This document shows, one piece after another, positions 1-12,600 of a DNA stretch of 64,000 nt. The stretch comes from Armillaria gallica. Lineage: Eukaryota > Basidiomycota > Agaricomycetes > Agaricales > Physalacriaceae. The stretch lies in the NCBI GenBank assembly GCA_037576215.1, contig JBANDB010000009.1:868001-932000 (forward strand), read 5' to 3'. Made by a program: the position numbers and the translations under genes. Position 1 is the stretch's first letter; every line of letters starts with the position of its first letter. Under the pieces are notes generated by a model. The model saw only the letters and a list, made by a program, of their open reading frames with translations, made no database searches and was not told the origin of the DNA.

Positions 1-2503
1 GTCTACCTCAATGACATCCTGATTATGTCCAAAACCAAGGAAGAACATCACTACATCACATGTGAAGTTCTAAAAGTCCTACAAAAGAACAAGCTATTCC
101 TTAAAACAGAGAAATGCAAGTTTGAAACCTTGGAAACATAATACCTTGGAGTCATCATCAGCGAAGGCAGCATTCACATGGACCCAGTCAAAATACAAGG
201 AATAGCAGAATGGCCCATACCAGCCAAGAAACAACAGTTACAATTGTTCTTAGACTTTACAAACTTCTATCAGCAGTTCATAAAAGGATACAGCAAAATT
301 GTCAAACCTATGACACAGCTGACAGGAAACGATTCATGGAAGTGGGGGGTGGCACAACAAGAAGTGTTTGACCAATTAAAAAGACAATTGGTGGAGGACA
401 TGGTACTAGCAATACCAATGGAGGGAGGCAAGTTCTGCATGGAAGTGGATGCTAGTGAGGGGGCAATAGGCACTGTTTTGTCACAAAAACAGGATGGAAA
501 ATGGTGCCCCATCGCATTCTTATCCAAATCCCTCACAATCACAGAACGAAATTACAAAATCTATGACAAAGAATTGCTTGCAATCATGCTTGCTCTTGAC
601 AAATGGAGACATTACCTGATGGGAGCAGCTCAAGATTTCAAAATCTAGATGGATCACCAAAACCTCCAGTATTTCTGAAAACCCCAGAAGCTAAATCAAT
701 GACAAGTGTGTTGGGTAACTGAGCTGGCTGAATACTATTTCTCTCTTCACCACAAGCTGAGCACAGTAAACAAAAAGGCTGACTTGCTTAGCTGAAGAGC
801 AGACCATGAACAAGGCAAAGACAATAACGATGAAATTGTAGTTCTGAAACCCGAGCACTTCCAAGCAATGATCATGCCTACCATAGAGGAAACTTGAACA
901 AAAATCAAACATGCCACACTTGACCACCACTCATGGGACAAAAATGTCTGTGGATCCCTTAACCATGATCGAGGAATGAAAATAGAGAATGGACTAATCT
1001 ATTACAATGGCCAGATCTATGTTCCCCAAGATCATGCATTACAAGGAGAAATCATTACACAATCTCACAACTACATCACGGTGGGACACCCAGGCATTGA
1101 AAAGACCAAGTAACTCATCCTACAAGAATACTGGTGGCTCAAAATGAAGAAAAACATAGAGGCCTGCATTTGTGCCTGCGAAACATGCCAATGAACCAAG
1201 TCAAGCACTCAAGCAAAAGCGGCACACCTTCACCCCAATGTTATCCCTTCCAGGCCATGGACTCACATTTTTGTCGATATGGTCACTGGCCTACCTCTTT
1301 GCCATGGCTATGATGCCATCCTCATGATTGTCAACCATTTTTCCAAGGAAATCATCCCTATTGCATGCTCCATGGAACTTTCATTGGAAGGATGGGCAAA
1401 ATCCTATGTGATGAAGTCTATGCCAAGCACAGAATGCCACAAGTAGTCATCTCCAACCAAGGAACAGTGTTCATCTCCAAATTCATGAAAGACCTCTACA
1501 ACTTGCTCCAGATCAAAAGCAATGTGTCTACCACCTTTCACCCTCAGACAGACAGACAGACAGAATGAGTCAATCAGGAGGTTGAAAAATACCTCCATCT
1601 CTTTGTTAACTATCTTCAAGATGACTGGGTAGAATGGTTGTCACTTGCTGCCTTCACTCACAACAATTGCACTCATTCAGCCACTGGTAAAAGCCCATTC
1701 GAGGTCAATTATGGCTATAACGCCCATATCCTACCAGGAGCCAAGCCTCAGACACCATTCCAAACCCCAGCCTCAACCATGTTCATCTCCAAAATGCAGG
1801 AGATCCATGCCACAGCCAAATGATCCCTTGAGAAAGCCGCCGACCAAATGAAAGCCCAGTATGACAAAAAGAAGTGCCCTGCAATTGAGTATCAAGTAGG
1901 AGACAAGGTTTGGCTCAACACAACCAACCTTCATCTTCCTCAACCAAAGGAAAAGCTTGCAGGCAAAAAAACGGGCCCCTTTGTGATCATTGCAAAGAAG
2001 GGAGCCTCAGTGTACACTCTCAAGCTCCTGACCAACTGGCATATCCACCCAACATTCAACAAAGCACTCCTCACTCCATATACACCACCTGCATTCCCAA
2101 ACCAAGAACAACCCCTGCCGCCTCCACCAGACCTAATTGAAGGCACTGAACATTACGAAGTTGAGAAGGTACTCAACAGCAGACTTCACAAAGTATGGGG
2201 AAAGCAGGGAGAACCATCCAGGAGGGTTACAGACTACTTCATCAAATGGAAAGGCTATGGACCAGAATCAAACAGTTGGGTATGAGAGGACCACATGGAT
2301 GTGGATGAACTCATTGAGGAATTCCTTGCAGAGCACATCAACACAGTGGCCAACCACCCTTTGGATCAATGGCAATTCTATATAGATCCCTTCACCAGCA
2401 AACAAGTTTGGTACAACAAAGAAGCAATGTGGGATGAGTTTGGGGGACCAGACAAACAAGCAATGGATAACAAATCACCTTGCAAACCAGGGAACATACC
2501 ATA
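1..2503 (+). pseudogene. gypsy pol polyprotein remnant (RT, RNase H, integrase, chromodomain)
   Basis: The first codons read YLNDIL where the family has the catalytic YLDD, so one RT aspartate is now asparagine. RNase H follows (MEVDASEGAIG, then KELLAIMLALDKWRHYL). Integrase shows the zinc region near 1075-1200 (H..H, CETCQ), the first Asp in FVDMVTGLP (about 1272), and VISNQG where the family has SDRG, so the second catalytic Asp is lost as well. The chromodomain is at about 2150-2285 (YEVEKVL ... YFIKWKGYG). Stops include TAA 139, TAG 646 and TGA 676, and more follow. Nearly all fit CAA, CGA or TGG codons hit by transitions. The reading frame shifts near 1400. In the intact family the polyprotein is cleaved by its own protease and its products copy and integrate the element. 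Confidence 0.93.
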
Positions 2504-2539
2504 ACAGCAGTCAGGATGCCTGCCTTAACAAGGGGGTAA

Positions 2540-3120
2540 TGTTACGATTTATTCATTTTCTTTACCTAAGTGCCTCTTATCTTATCTTTGGTGCTTAGCT
2601 TATCTTATCTTATCCATAGGATCCATGACTCCATGGAGCCATGACATTGCAACACAGTCACTGTTGTCCTCTTGAGATATTTCTGCTTCTTTCTTGCAAT
2701 GGTGCACCTATTATTAGACCTCTCATTTTAGTATATAAGTACTGTAGCTGAAGCTGTATATTCCCTAGCTTTGAGCTAAAGTTTATTCATGCCGAAACAT
2801 GTTGAGGATATGGTTTCACAGCCACTGGGCTGATGGCCACGCCATTTTTTGTTTTACCTTATTTTGATTTTCGTCTTGATCATTACCATAACTTGGCTTT
2901 GTACCACCACCTACTGCATATTTATACCGGAATATACCTTCGTTCAAGCCACAACCATCACGTTCATTTCCCCTGCCAATGTCTATTCCCAACAAAACAC
3001 ATTCATTCTTGCTAAGCACTAAAGCCTTAGTCCAGATGTCCTCACATCATGAGACTTAACGGTGACTGTACGAACACGATACAGCCATTATTTACTCTTG
3101 TTGGGACATCGGGTCTAACA
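2540..3120 (+). repeat. 3' LTR of the gypsy element
   Basis: It begins TGTTAC directly after the purine tract and ends TAACA, giving the inverted TGTTA/TAACA termini usual for LTRs. A TATA-like TATATAAGT lies near 2733. A ladder of CTTATCTTAT repeats near 2576-2620 is shared with the solo LTR at 57702-58117, as are the segments around TTCCCTAGCTTTGAGC and GGTGACTGTACGAAC. Confidence 0.88.
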
Positions 3121-3692
3121 ATTTAGCAGTGTTGAACAACCAATTCATGGAACAAGTTCACCTGTATCATTGTTTCTTGACATGCTTGCTGCAATTCCGC
3201 AGCACTTACCATCTCAATAATCTGAAGGCATCTTTGCTCTCTGATTTGACAAGTTGTCCCTTACAGTTATGCATCCTTGTGTATCCCTGGGACACTAGCT
3301 TGTTACAAGTGCTTGATAAATCGACCAGAGTGCCACATTGAATGCATGGGAAATTGAATCCTTGAATAAGCTTGAATTCAACATCAATAACTCTACTGAC
3401 CTCGAGTCGAAATGACAGAGGGTTATAGGTTAGTAGAATTTTGTTCCCCATTTCATATTTTCCTCGGCTGACGGTAAAGCACACAGTGTTACTCAAAATG
3501 ATCCTATAGCAAGTTGTCTTATGACTAACAAGGTTGTAATGCGTTCATGTCCTTGAAAATATTAAAACGATGCAACATTAATAGTGATGGATAAATATAG
3601 AACAACGACAGCACGAGAGCGAGACGATGAGTATTCTGAAGTTATATTTCCGTGGCTGGAAGACAAACGCCAACAGCAACACAGAAGCCCTC
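3121..3692. other. No confident gene
   Basis: An open frame of 96 residues lies on the minus strand at 3206-3496. It contains a CxxC followed by further Cys and His (CIQCG ... CNK ... HNC), weakly recalling a zinc finger. I do not recognise it and see no clear splice partners. The rest is unremarkable. Confidence 0.4.
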
Positions 3693-4336
3693 TTACACTG
3701 ATGCTAGGTCCCCATACAACCACTCAGACATATTAAGAGCAAGGACGCATTCCCTGTGTTGGGCAATCTCTGCCTCTGCACATGACCTCTCCTCTTCTAT
3801 GGCAAAAATCAGGTCCTAAAGATATCGCCATGAGCACAATAGTAGAGAACAATTCAGCAATTTGAAGGTGCACCTGCATGCGCTTCCGCAACGCGTCAAC
3901 TGTACGCTGATGATTGCGTGTATTATTCCAAATCTTTTTCAGCCTCGAGATATATCTCAACCATGTGTGTGTATCGGACCACAACAACGCATCGTTCGCC
4001 TGACGCAGCTCTCGAGACAGGACAAGTGATTCGCACTTTAGTCTATACCATCGTAAACTGACATGCAACCATAACTCAAGGGTCGAAGAACACATACAAT
4101 AAAAGTTGACTGTTGAATGTTCCTAGCTCTCTTGCGTGGGCATCAAAGACGGTAAGTTCTTCTTTGATACTGAGTGCGAGATGCTGGACAACAGTGCTTG
4201 GCTGTAAGGGCGGGATGTTTATGTGCAGAAAGGCGCTGCCCAAGAGATATAGGACGAGAAGCAGCGTAGATAGCCAAGCTGGCGATATTACGGAAGTAAG
4301 GTTAGTGGCTACAGTCTCGGCTTTACAGGATGTCAT
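3693..4336 (-). CDS. Small membrane/coiled-coil protein, family copy 1
   Basis: This is a spliced gene of three exons: 4336-4098, 4057-3874 and 3815-3693. Both introns are GT-AG and about 40-60 bases long, and the model gives 181 residues. The N-terminus carries a hydrophobic anchor (SPAWLSTLLLVLYLLGSAF). A central helix-rich part has the motif WLRYISRLKKIW, followed by RTVDALRKRMQ, and the C-terminus is acidic and coiled-coil-like (EEERSCAEAEIAQ). Paralogues are at 21656-22295 and 25291-25947 with the same exon boundaries. A TATA-like site lies about 63-70 bases upstream of the ATG. I chose this ATG because it aligns with the start of copy 2. The function is unknown. A membrane-anchored protein with a coiled coil is what the sequence shows; anything more would be guesswork. 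Confidence 0.72.
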
Positions 4337-4398
4337 TACGTATGAGGGAGCAGGCCAGAGTCTTGTGAATATAAGTAATCTGCCAGTCTGGAAGGACT

Positions 4399-4407
4399 CT
4401 TTATATA
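4399..4407 (-). promoter_or_regulatory. TATA-like box of family copy 1
   Basis: TATATAAAG on the minus strand, about 63-70 bases upstream of the ATG at 4336. Copies 2 and 3 of the family also have a TATA-like site about 40-60 bases upstream of their starts. Confidence 0.5.
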
Positions 4408-4411
4408 CCAT

Positions 4412-5500
4412 AAGCCATCATAAACAAGAGACAGCTTGGACAGCCTACCTTAACCCATCTGGACGTTTATCATCAGTGTGATATTAACCTCATGTACACT
4501 TTCACATCCTTCGCATCTTCACATCCTTCACACCCTTCACATTAATCACATACTCCTCAGTTTCTCGGCATCTTTGACCTCATCACGACGCCGGGTTTGT
4601 CAGAAAACAGTTTCTACCACCCGAGAGGTATGGATCCTTATACAATTCGTCCGCAATGGCTTTTTGGAACATCAAAGATTCCTTATGCAAAACACCGGAC
4701 GACTCACCGGTTATATGAACAAGAGCAATGTGGAAGAGAGCATGATTCGACATATGACACCAGCATCCTCTCAGTGAATAACAGTGGTACCTCTGATCAG
4801 CGACGGGGTGTGTCGTAGATAGGCCACACTGTCCAATTGATGTTTAGATAAAGTACCACGGAATATCCGGGACCAAATGATCGCTCGGAGGCTATAGCTA
4901 CTTGAATCCAGTCCAATACATGCAGACATCGTATAGCTGCCAGGCCACCTTGTTTTTACTGGAGACGTTCAGATTTATTTGAGTCAGGAGGACCTTACGG
5001 TCCGACTCGGGAAAAGAATTGGTGGGGTTGTGGGGACCTTAAGTACTCCGAGCAACGACAACCCTAGAAAATACCCTTTTCTCCTTCCAATAATTTGTCA
5101 CGGTTTCTCGAACATCTTGGATAGGCTAAGCGTGACCCTCGCGACCGCCTGCCTGTCGACGATGATTTCGAGACTCGAGTGAGCCCTTTGGCACATACGA
5201 AGAGCCTGGGGCTCCGAATGTTGACAAAGATAGTGCGAACCAGAACTTGAAAGAAGACGATCATGGTAGCAGACGCGTTGTGGGTGTATTTTTGTCTGCG
5301 AGGCTTTCGGCCGAATGGAGGGTTTTTTGAGGCCCGGGCCTGCCCTCAAGGCCACGTGTTTGCTTGCCACTTTACCGCTTTGTCTCATTACTTATTTGGC
5401 GTACGGTAATATCAACCAACATTAAAGGTGCTAGACTTGACTGTGTTATTCTATGCTATGTCTAACATGATATTCTTTAGTTTCATTGACCGCGACGAAA
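4412..5500. other. Intergenic, no gene supported
   Basis: The stretch near 4495-4545 is a loose CACATCCTT/CACATC repeat. Open frames here are short, overlap on both strands and resemble nothing I recognise. Confidence 0.4.
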
Positions 5501-5742
5501 CTATGATCACAACCGCATCTCCGACATGTGGGGGGCCGTGTCCTTAGTGCGGGTTCGCGCTATCTGAAAGGCCTCTTCCCAGCGGGATCTCTGCAGCTCG
5601 ACATCAACATTTCTTTGTCTGTAACGAAGCTCCTGTCGGTGAAGAGCGTGCGGAATTAGAAGCTGTTGTCCGTGAGGGAGAGCGATATTTAGGTCTCCTC
5701 CAGCAACGCATATCACTGACTCAGAATACACTCGAACCACTC

Positions 5743-7111
5743 TTGAAAGAGCAGAACCGAGCAGCGGAGCACATATCTGACTCAAAATTGGTCTTGAATC
5801 TTGTCCGTCGTCTACCCCCCGAGATTTTGAGCCACATCTTTCTTTCATGTCTCCTTCCAGACAGCGAGCTGTTACAGTCCAGCGATACGGACATGGATAC
5901 ATCGTTGATTGATTCCCTCAACATCACAAATTCTCCCTGGAACTTATCCTACGTCTCGTCTCAATGGCGGAAGGCTGTTTTGACCACACCGAGACTATGG
6001 TCGTTCATCCGGCTCCAACTTCACAAATATGAGGACCGCAATGCTTCATTATTCCGTCTTGGGACGTATTTAGAGAGGTCCGGTACACAATGCCTCACCG
6101 TTGCTATCGAGAGCGAGGAGGATATGTCGGACCATCCCGTTCTGCCCATAATTCTCTCCACCTCTCTCCGATGGGAAAGGCTCTTCGTTGGTCTTCCCTT
6201 TTCCGCATTACGCCTTTTTAATAATGTTTCCGGCTCACTGTGCGCTCTAACATCGCTCGGCGTATACCTATATGAGCCCGAACCGGACGCCGAGCCCATA
6301 ACCATGATTGAAGCGTTTCGTTTTGCACCGCAATTACGGGAGTTAAGACTCATAGAATGGGATTGGGGAACCTGTTTTCATGACCTGTTCCATTTTCCGT
6401 GGGACCAACTCATCCAGGCATCGGTACATGGGAACAATATGCAGTCCCTCGCAGTCGTGCGAAGAGCGCCGAATATGGTGTCTGGCAGTTTTGTGGCAGA
6501 CATAGACTTCCTCTCGGACACACCGTCCGACTTGTGTGGGCACGCCCATCTCCAGGTGCTGATCGTAACCAATAGCCCTGCATCTTCGCCAGAATTCATA
6601 GCCGAGCATTTTTCACGGCTCGCTCTGCTGGGGCTCCTCGAGACGGAAGAGGATGTTGTTTTGCTGGAATTCACCTCGGAGACTGCGCCGATGTTGGAAG
6701 ATCTCTGTATACAGGTTGACGATTCAAAGACTCGACAGCCAAATGTTGACGCGCCTGTTGAAGCACACCCCACTCCTGCTGCACCTGAAACTCAGCGCGA
6801 AGGTGACAACCGATGACGTCTTCCTTCAGTTGGGAAGAAAGAGAGAATTTTCGCGATTGGTCCCTCAGATATGCAGTATAGACTTGACTGGGTCCACGTT
6901 TGAGTTCGAGGACGCGAGTGATATAATCTCTGGGATGGTCGCGTCTCGAAGAGAAGCAGTTAACGGGAGTAGGACCTTACAGATGCTAATTTTGGATGAG
7001 CCTTTGTGTTTTGATGATGACGATCTCTCTGCGAGATGGGGGAGGCTTTGCTGGGATGGCCTGGATGTTCAGTATAGTGGAGGAAAGGTCCTGGAAAGAT
7101 TTCTTTTTTGA
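5743..7111 (+). CDS. F-box protein with leucine-rich-like C-terminal half (one frameshift)
   Basis: The F-box core VRRLPPEILSHIF is at residues about 22-34 of the frame starting at 5743, followed by the WRKAVLTTPRLWSFI stretch typical of agaric F-box proteins. The same frame is open upstream to about 5550 and reads an acidic coiled coil (GEERAELEAVVREGERYL, LLQQRISLTQNTLEPLLK), so the true start is probably in an earlier exon that I could not place. The frame ends at 6816, but sequence continuing the protein resumes in another frame at about 6745 (LLKHTPLLLHLKL) and runs to 7111. No plausible intron spans the switch, so a 1-2 base indel (mutation or sequencing error) is likely. F-box proteins recruit substrates to SCF ubiquitin ligases; the substrate is unknown. 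An antisense fragment of a relative lies at 30330-30545. Confidence 0.75.
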
Positions 7112-7588
7112 ACTTACGAGCATCTCTTGATATTAATTTGTACATGTACATCATGCTAGCACTTCAAAACATAGATAGCCTGGATTGAAATTACTTGACA
7201 GCACATAAGCTTTCATTTCTTTTCCCCCGTGTTCGCGGGGATGATTAAGTATGGTCTTCACAAATGGACAGCCGGCCGAGGGCAGACTATTGTTGAGAGC
7301 TTTAGATTAGCGTGCAATATCATAAAATTTTGTGTATGCTGTGCTTACAAAAGATACTCGTCGTTTATCCAGAACGCTTCAATACTTCGCCACAGACTAC
7401 ATCGCCAACTTTATAACTTTCCTTCTGGTTCCACCCTTTGTTCACGATTATAATGCCGGGTCTGGCTAACATATATAGGGAACGGATTTATGGGCATTGC
7501 TACATCTACATTTCTCTCGCGTGTAAGATGCGTTCCTGACTAGTTACTTAGATATATCATCGTCACTGGGCAAATTCTCGAGTAGATG
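7112..7588. other. Short intergenic stretch
   Basis: This is the convergent gap between the F-box gene and the minus-strand DUF6534-type gene. No gene or repeat is seen. Confidence 0.4.
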
Positions 7589-9588
7589 TCATATTTCCGG
7601 CGCTACCATTTGAGCGACCACTTTCCATGACGGAAATAGATACATTGACTTTCTGGAGAAAAAAGAGTAGTTTATCTTTGACGTAATCGCGATAAGTGCG
7701 CTACGTACCGTCCTTGCTGCATCACCTGCACCGCTTCTCGAAGTGCGAGAGATAACCCTGGGTGTCTTCTCATTGGCGGAACGCCCTTTGGTTCTTGTCC
7801 TCCTTTGCACGTTGCGTGCGTTAAGCCTACTTGGAGTTACATCATTATTCAAATGAGAAGGGGAGGTATACTTGCATCGCAAGCAAAGAGTTTATGTAGA
7901 CTGTCGGGGAATAGTCAGGAGCGGACAAGAACTCAATCGAGCAGACTTCAATACCCACGCTTCGGTAGAATGAAATGGATTGCGATGAAAATCAGAGTCT
8001 TTGGCCAGACCATGAACTGTATCGAAGATGAGGATCAAGAGGATCAAGGATTGGCGAGTCTTTACCGCGAAAAGAGTAAGTAGTGAGCATGCACTAGAGT
8101 CAAAATTCATGATTAACTCTCGTCATATCAGACAGGTCAAAAAATACCTCGTCGCCAGACCAGATATGACAGCAAGCCGCATCAATCCCACAATTATCAT
8201 TGTCGTACTTCAAAAAATTTCTTGCTGTGAGCATTGATCGTATTCGTGAGGTTTTAAGAGAAGGCAACACACCTGGAGAAGTTCGTCATAGAGGTGCCCT
8301 TGTCCAAGTAGTAGCACATTGTAGCGGCGATGCAGAAGTCCGCTCCCGCTAGCGTGGTGAAGACTACATAAATGGATGTCTGCAAAAGCACAACTACGCG
8401 TTAGAGTTGTCACACATTCAGCACAAAGCTCCTGCAACCTACGCTGATGGTGGGGATATCGAAAGGGTTTGATAGCGTGTATCTGGTCACAAGGTTAGCA
8501 TGGGAGACGAACATCATAAAGAGGTCTAGTCCATACGTATCATAGATAGCATCTCGTAACATTTTCTACAAGTCAGCGCTGTATATATATAATTGATGCT
8601 CACAAATTCCGGTGCCTTCGAATTCGCATTCAGATCTTGACCCATGATGACAAAGGAGGTCTCACCAAGGGAAGCGGCGACAGCAAGAAACTGCGGGTTG
8701 ATTCCAAATACAGTTGCAGGAGTAGTGTGAGAAGGAGGAGAAGAGCACGTACAATGAACCATGGTATGACCGTATGGATTTTCCGACCAACTATCAGAAA
8801 ACCAACAGTCAGGGTTCATTTCCTCCACTGCTAATAGAAACTAACGTTTCCATATTCTGACGGCGTATACGCTGTAGCAGGGTAGTTGAGTCCTTCCGAT
8901 CACTGGAAGATTAATCGAAAGAGACATACGCTTGGACACCAACGACGATTAACATCTATTCAACAGTTAGAGAAGGGTTCAACATCGTTCCGAATTTCAC
9001 ATACACCGACCAGGAGCTGCAACTACGGATGGAAGGAACTTGAGACGTTCACGTAATAGAACAAGTGAGGAAGGAGAGGCACCGAGAAACTCCTGCCAGT
9101 AAGTTAATTAACCAATAGCAATGACAGGTGCGAGGGCGGGCGTACCAAATGATGCTGAGAAGGGCAACATAATCTCCAAATGATTCGACCATATAAAAGT
9201 ACAAGGCGTGGGTGGTTAATACGATGTGAAGTGTATCGAGGATCCTGTGAATTGTAGTGGACGTCAAGGTATGGTTCGAGAGGCTCTTCGCAAACGCACC
9301 ATAGGACCGCGACCTAGTCACATGCGATAGGTTAGAAACAACGAGTACGCCACTTCTTCACATACGGCATATCGAAAGATCCAGGGATCATTAGGATATT
9401 GTTTATAGTAGATGACCATCTGCAGAATCGTGATACCATAGAAACTGGAATGGGCGATGAGTATTGGAAGGAAACCTCGAGGGAACAAAAGCATACACTG
9501 CAGCTATGGTAGCCCCGACATAGACTGCACCGAGCGTAAATTCAAGCGGGAAATGATTAGCTATCAATATCGGGGCGAGCGGAGGCAT
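7589..9588 (-). CDS. DUF6534-type multi-pass membrane protein, apparently intact
   Basis: A many-exon gene with introns of about 45-70 bases. Exons read in order: the start at 9588 (MPPLAPILI ... FTLGAVYVGATIAAV), FYGITILQMVIYYKQYPNDP, a short VAVLW exon, ILDTLHIVLTTHALYFYMVE, MLIVVGVQAVYAVRIWK, GRKIHTVIPWFI, MIIVGLMRLAVISGLATS, FMVWPKTLIFIAIHFILPK, and LYINSLLAM followed by LNAR and a basic tail. This is the characteristic layout of the Agaricomycete DUF6534 family: repeated hydrophobic helices, then a conserved LPKLYxNSLLAxLNAR end. Biochemical function is unknown and a membrane location is inferred. I found no unavoidable stop, but the exact ends of several exons and the last exon (possible donor near 7705) are uncertain. 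Three decayed relatives lie at 34096-35457, 38336-39119 and 44163-45843. Confidence 0.75.
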
Positions 9589-9600
9589 TTGGTACACCAA

Positions 9601-12600
9601 CGTTAAGGGAGTAGCATGTCATATATATCCAGCGTTCGGCATGCAGCACATTTGGATCACCTCCGAAGAAGGTTAAGTTGTTTGGTGATGGTTACAGTAA
9701 ATAGGGAAAACCTCCGTCACGAGGCAATTCGAAGGCGACAATCGAGATGTGGAGGCAGCACGGTGTCCAATCGTTAATCGCCCGGTGCCACAGGATACTG
9801 ACATTTTGACAGTGAAGGGAATGGAAATGCTTGGGAATGAGAGCAGCTGAGATAGTGAGAGTAGCTACAGATGTTCACTAACGCTGATGGACCTTAAAGA
9901 TGACGGCTGATCCGCGAGTCGATGATGATCCACATTGCGATGGTTCCATGGGTATATGAGGGAAGACTCGTTCTCGGTGACCACCTGGCGAGATTGCATG
10001 AGCACAAGGGGGCGAGTTACCCTACGCATACGCAGCGATGTTATGTAGTGCCATGAAGAATGAGCCTAGGCAATAATCATGTGAGCTCCAGATACTTGAT
10101 CGACGCAAAAGAAATGGACCCACTCAAGGTGCGTGATGTCGAGCATGTCTCGGTAGTGGGATTTTGCCGGAGGGCTTTTGGTCCTTGTTTTAGGCTGACT
10201 GCGCAGTTGAGAGTATCTGTTACCTGAGCTTGACCTGTGGAAATATTGATCATCGGCGTTCCTTTCCAAGCCTGAATGAAAGAATCTAAGCAAAAACAGA
10301 ACAAATACAAAATAAGCACGTACATCTGCCCAATGTCTTATGATCCAGACCGCTATTTCTTACTGAAGGTCATATAACTGTTCGCCCATGGGGATACTTT
10401 GGCGCGCGCTTAAAAAGGGTTATCTGAATAGAACCGACGACGATTACGACGTGGTGAATACAAGATGGCCGCTACGAAAAGAAGTAATGACAAAAATGAA
10501 AGCAAAACATCAACACCGGGAACCCTCTCGGTTTCATTACCGTCGACGATACCCTCATGATTGGCCCGCCATCAGTCGAGGCGACGGCCTGATGTCCAAG
10601 TTTAAATCCTTTTGATGAGTAAAATAACTTAGCGCCTCGGTGTAAATGCCTCCTAGTGCTCATTCGGTCCACAGCTTCACGATTACAAAGCTAATCTTGC
10701 AAGGTTGTAGTCACCGACAAAGTGCAAGGCCAATGCGCAACGATGAAAAGGAACATCAAGAGTTAGAAGGCACGTACCTAAATCCTTGCGGCTTCCAGCG
10801 GGGGACGTGCACAAGGGCGAAAGGCAGTACAAAGATGCCGGATGAGTTCCCGTCTCATCATTTGGAAGATAGCCGGTCGCTTGGAGAGGGAGAAGACTCG
10901 GTCTGTAGGACTACGGCATGGTACCGTGTCAGCTATGGGTAGAAATTGTGGTATCTGACGTACGGGGGCTAGGACTCTCAGCAAGATGATGATATTAGAA
11001 GGAAAAGGCAAGGTGTCCGCTTAGGACGATCCCATTTATAGCGCCTTGGATACGCCAGCTGGGTCGAATCGGAGCTCGAGGAATGACTTAAAGCTGTCGC
11101 ACGTACAGGGGCTGTCACAGTTGGAATGAAGATTAATGACATCCTGATAATAAGCATACATTTGCACATCGAAAGTTTCCTGTGATTGCGTGCGCTCTCC
11201 TTGCTTGTCTCTTTCTCTACAGCAGAGACGACATTTTTCAGTCGTGAATCGACGTTTCCTAGTTTTGATTTCTGCAGAGGATAATTCTTCGTTGGCGTTA
11301 TCTTTGATGTTGCCAGAAACGAGCGACTCGGTGGATGCAGATCGAGGTAGTTTAGAGAAATCGGCATATCTGACGCCTGGGAGGAATAGAGCTGGAGCCT
11401 CCAAGTAGAATAAGCACCCATGCAAGGTGAACCTCGTAACGATGGTGCGGTCGCATCACAACAAAACCCGGCGTCGAGGATCCGAATAAGCAACACGGGC
11501 GATGGCCTTGGATTATAGATTCTTCGGTATAGTACATCTTAATTCTCGGTTTGTGGCCACGTATAGTGCACACAAAAGGCTTGAGAATATAGTAGTTTTC
11601 AATTTCAATATGCAAAAATACAATATAAACTATCGCACAGTGAGTCAGGAAGGTCGTCATCAAAGCAAAGGATATTGACATACGGTAAAGTTCACAAATC
11701 AAACTTGGTATTGTAGAACACCGGGTCCGTCGTCGCTCCTTATTCTGCATCCTAGCTGTGAGATGTAGATTTGTGTGAATGGAAGGGGAGCATTATGAAT
11801 GGAAGGGAGCACTGACCCGAAAAAAGGTGCCAGGGAAGAACGAACCATGACGCAGGCTGCGTCATGCTCAGTGAGACAGCCTCACGAGCAACAAGGGCTA
11901 GCCGTCCTGAACACTGCCTGGAGAATCCATCTTGTCCCTGCTCCGAGGGGTTTTACATCCCCAACACGAATGACGACTAAATCGTACGGGATCCGATGAA
12001 AACGACCAGTTTGCGAGAGAAATTACTAGCATAGAAAAGAAACTTCAGCAAACGGCCGGCGAGACTATTTTTAAGACTCACCCGAAGTGTACTCGTCAAC
12101 CGTCAGAACTCAGTTCGCCTTTCTGATACCATTGCAACGAGGAGTAGTCTGTGGTACTAGTATACTTTCGATTGAAGAAATACAGGGGAACGAGAGCTGC
12201 GCTACAGTAAGGAAGTAAGCGAGATCGACCAGCGAAGCCGGAGCGCAATGAAGGCGAAGGTGAGAAAGGAAGCCCCAGATCGGACCCGGCACCCCGGACA
12301 CCCGGTGCGCACGGGCCCGCGACGCGTTTCCGTGGGAAAAATGTTTCTCTTTCCGTTCAACAGAGCCTCACGCGACCATTCTGTTGTTGTATGGATAACT
12401 GCGCCCTGTCACAGGCAAAGGAATAGGGTTATAAGCTTTGCGGTGCTCTTTGTGACTGCTAGTTGACTTTTGATACTAGCAGATTTATGATTGTTAAAGT
12501 CTTCGCTACGAAGTCGAGGTGTGCGAAGACCGGACGTACTAGTGCAAGCTGCCGCATCAGTTACAGGCATCCCAAGACCTATTGTCCTTCCTTCCGCATG

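Larger units (their letters stand above)
1..3120 (+). mobile_element. Ty3/gypsy chromovirus, 3' portion (5' part outside window)
   Basis: The segment reads reverse transcriptase (end), RNase H, integrase, chromodomain, purine tract and LTR in the order of a chromodomain gypsy element. The left end is cut by the window edge, so gag, protease and the 5' LTR are not visible. The purine tract AAGGGGG lies at about 2530-2536, just before the LTR start at 2540. Multiple in-frame stops and a frame change near 1390-1400 show that it is dead. The same LTR family occurs again as a solo LTR at 57702-58117. Confidence 0.93.

Noticed and set aside
4495..4545. CACATCCTT repeat as a possible CRISPR-like or telomeric array
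   Set aside because: Units are very short, irregular and without spacers; it is simple-sequence DNA.
10066..11496. Pheromone-receptor-like membrane gene on the minus strand
   Set aside because: Some hydrophobic stretches suggested it, but no run of conserved receptor motifs could be assembled across plausible introns.
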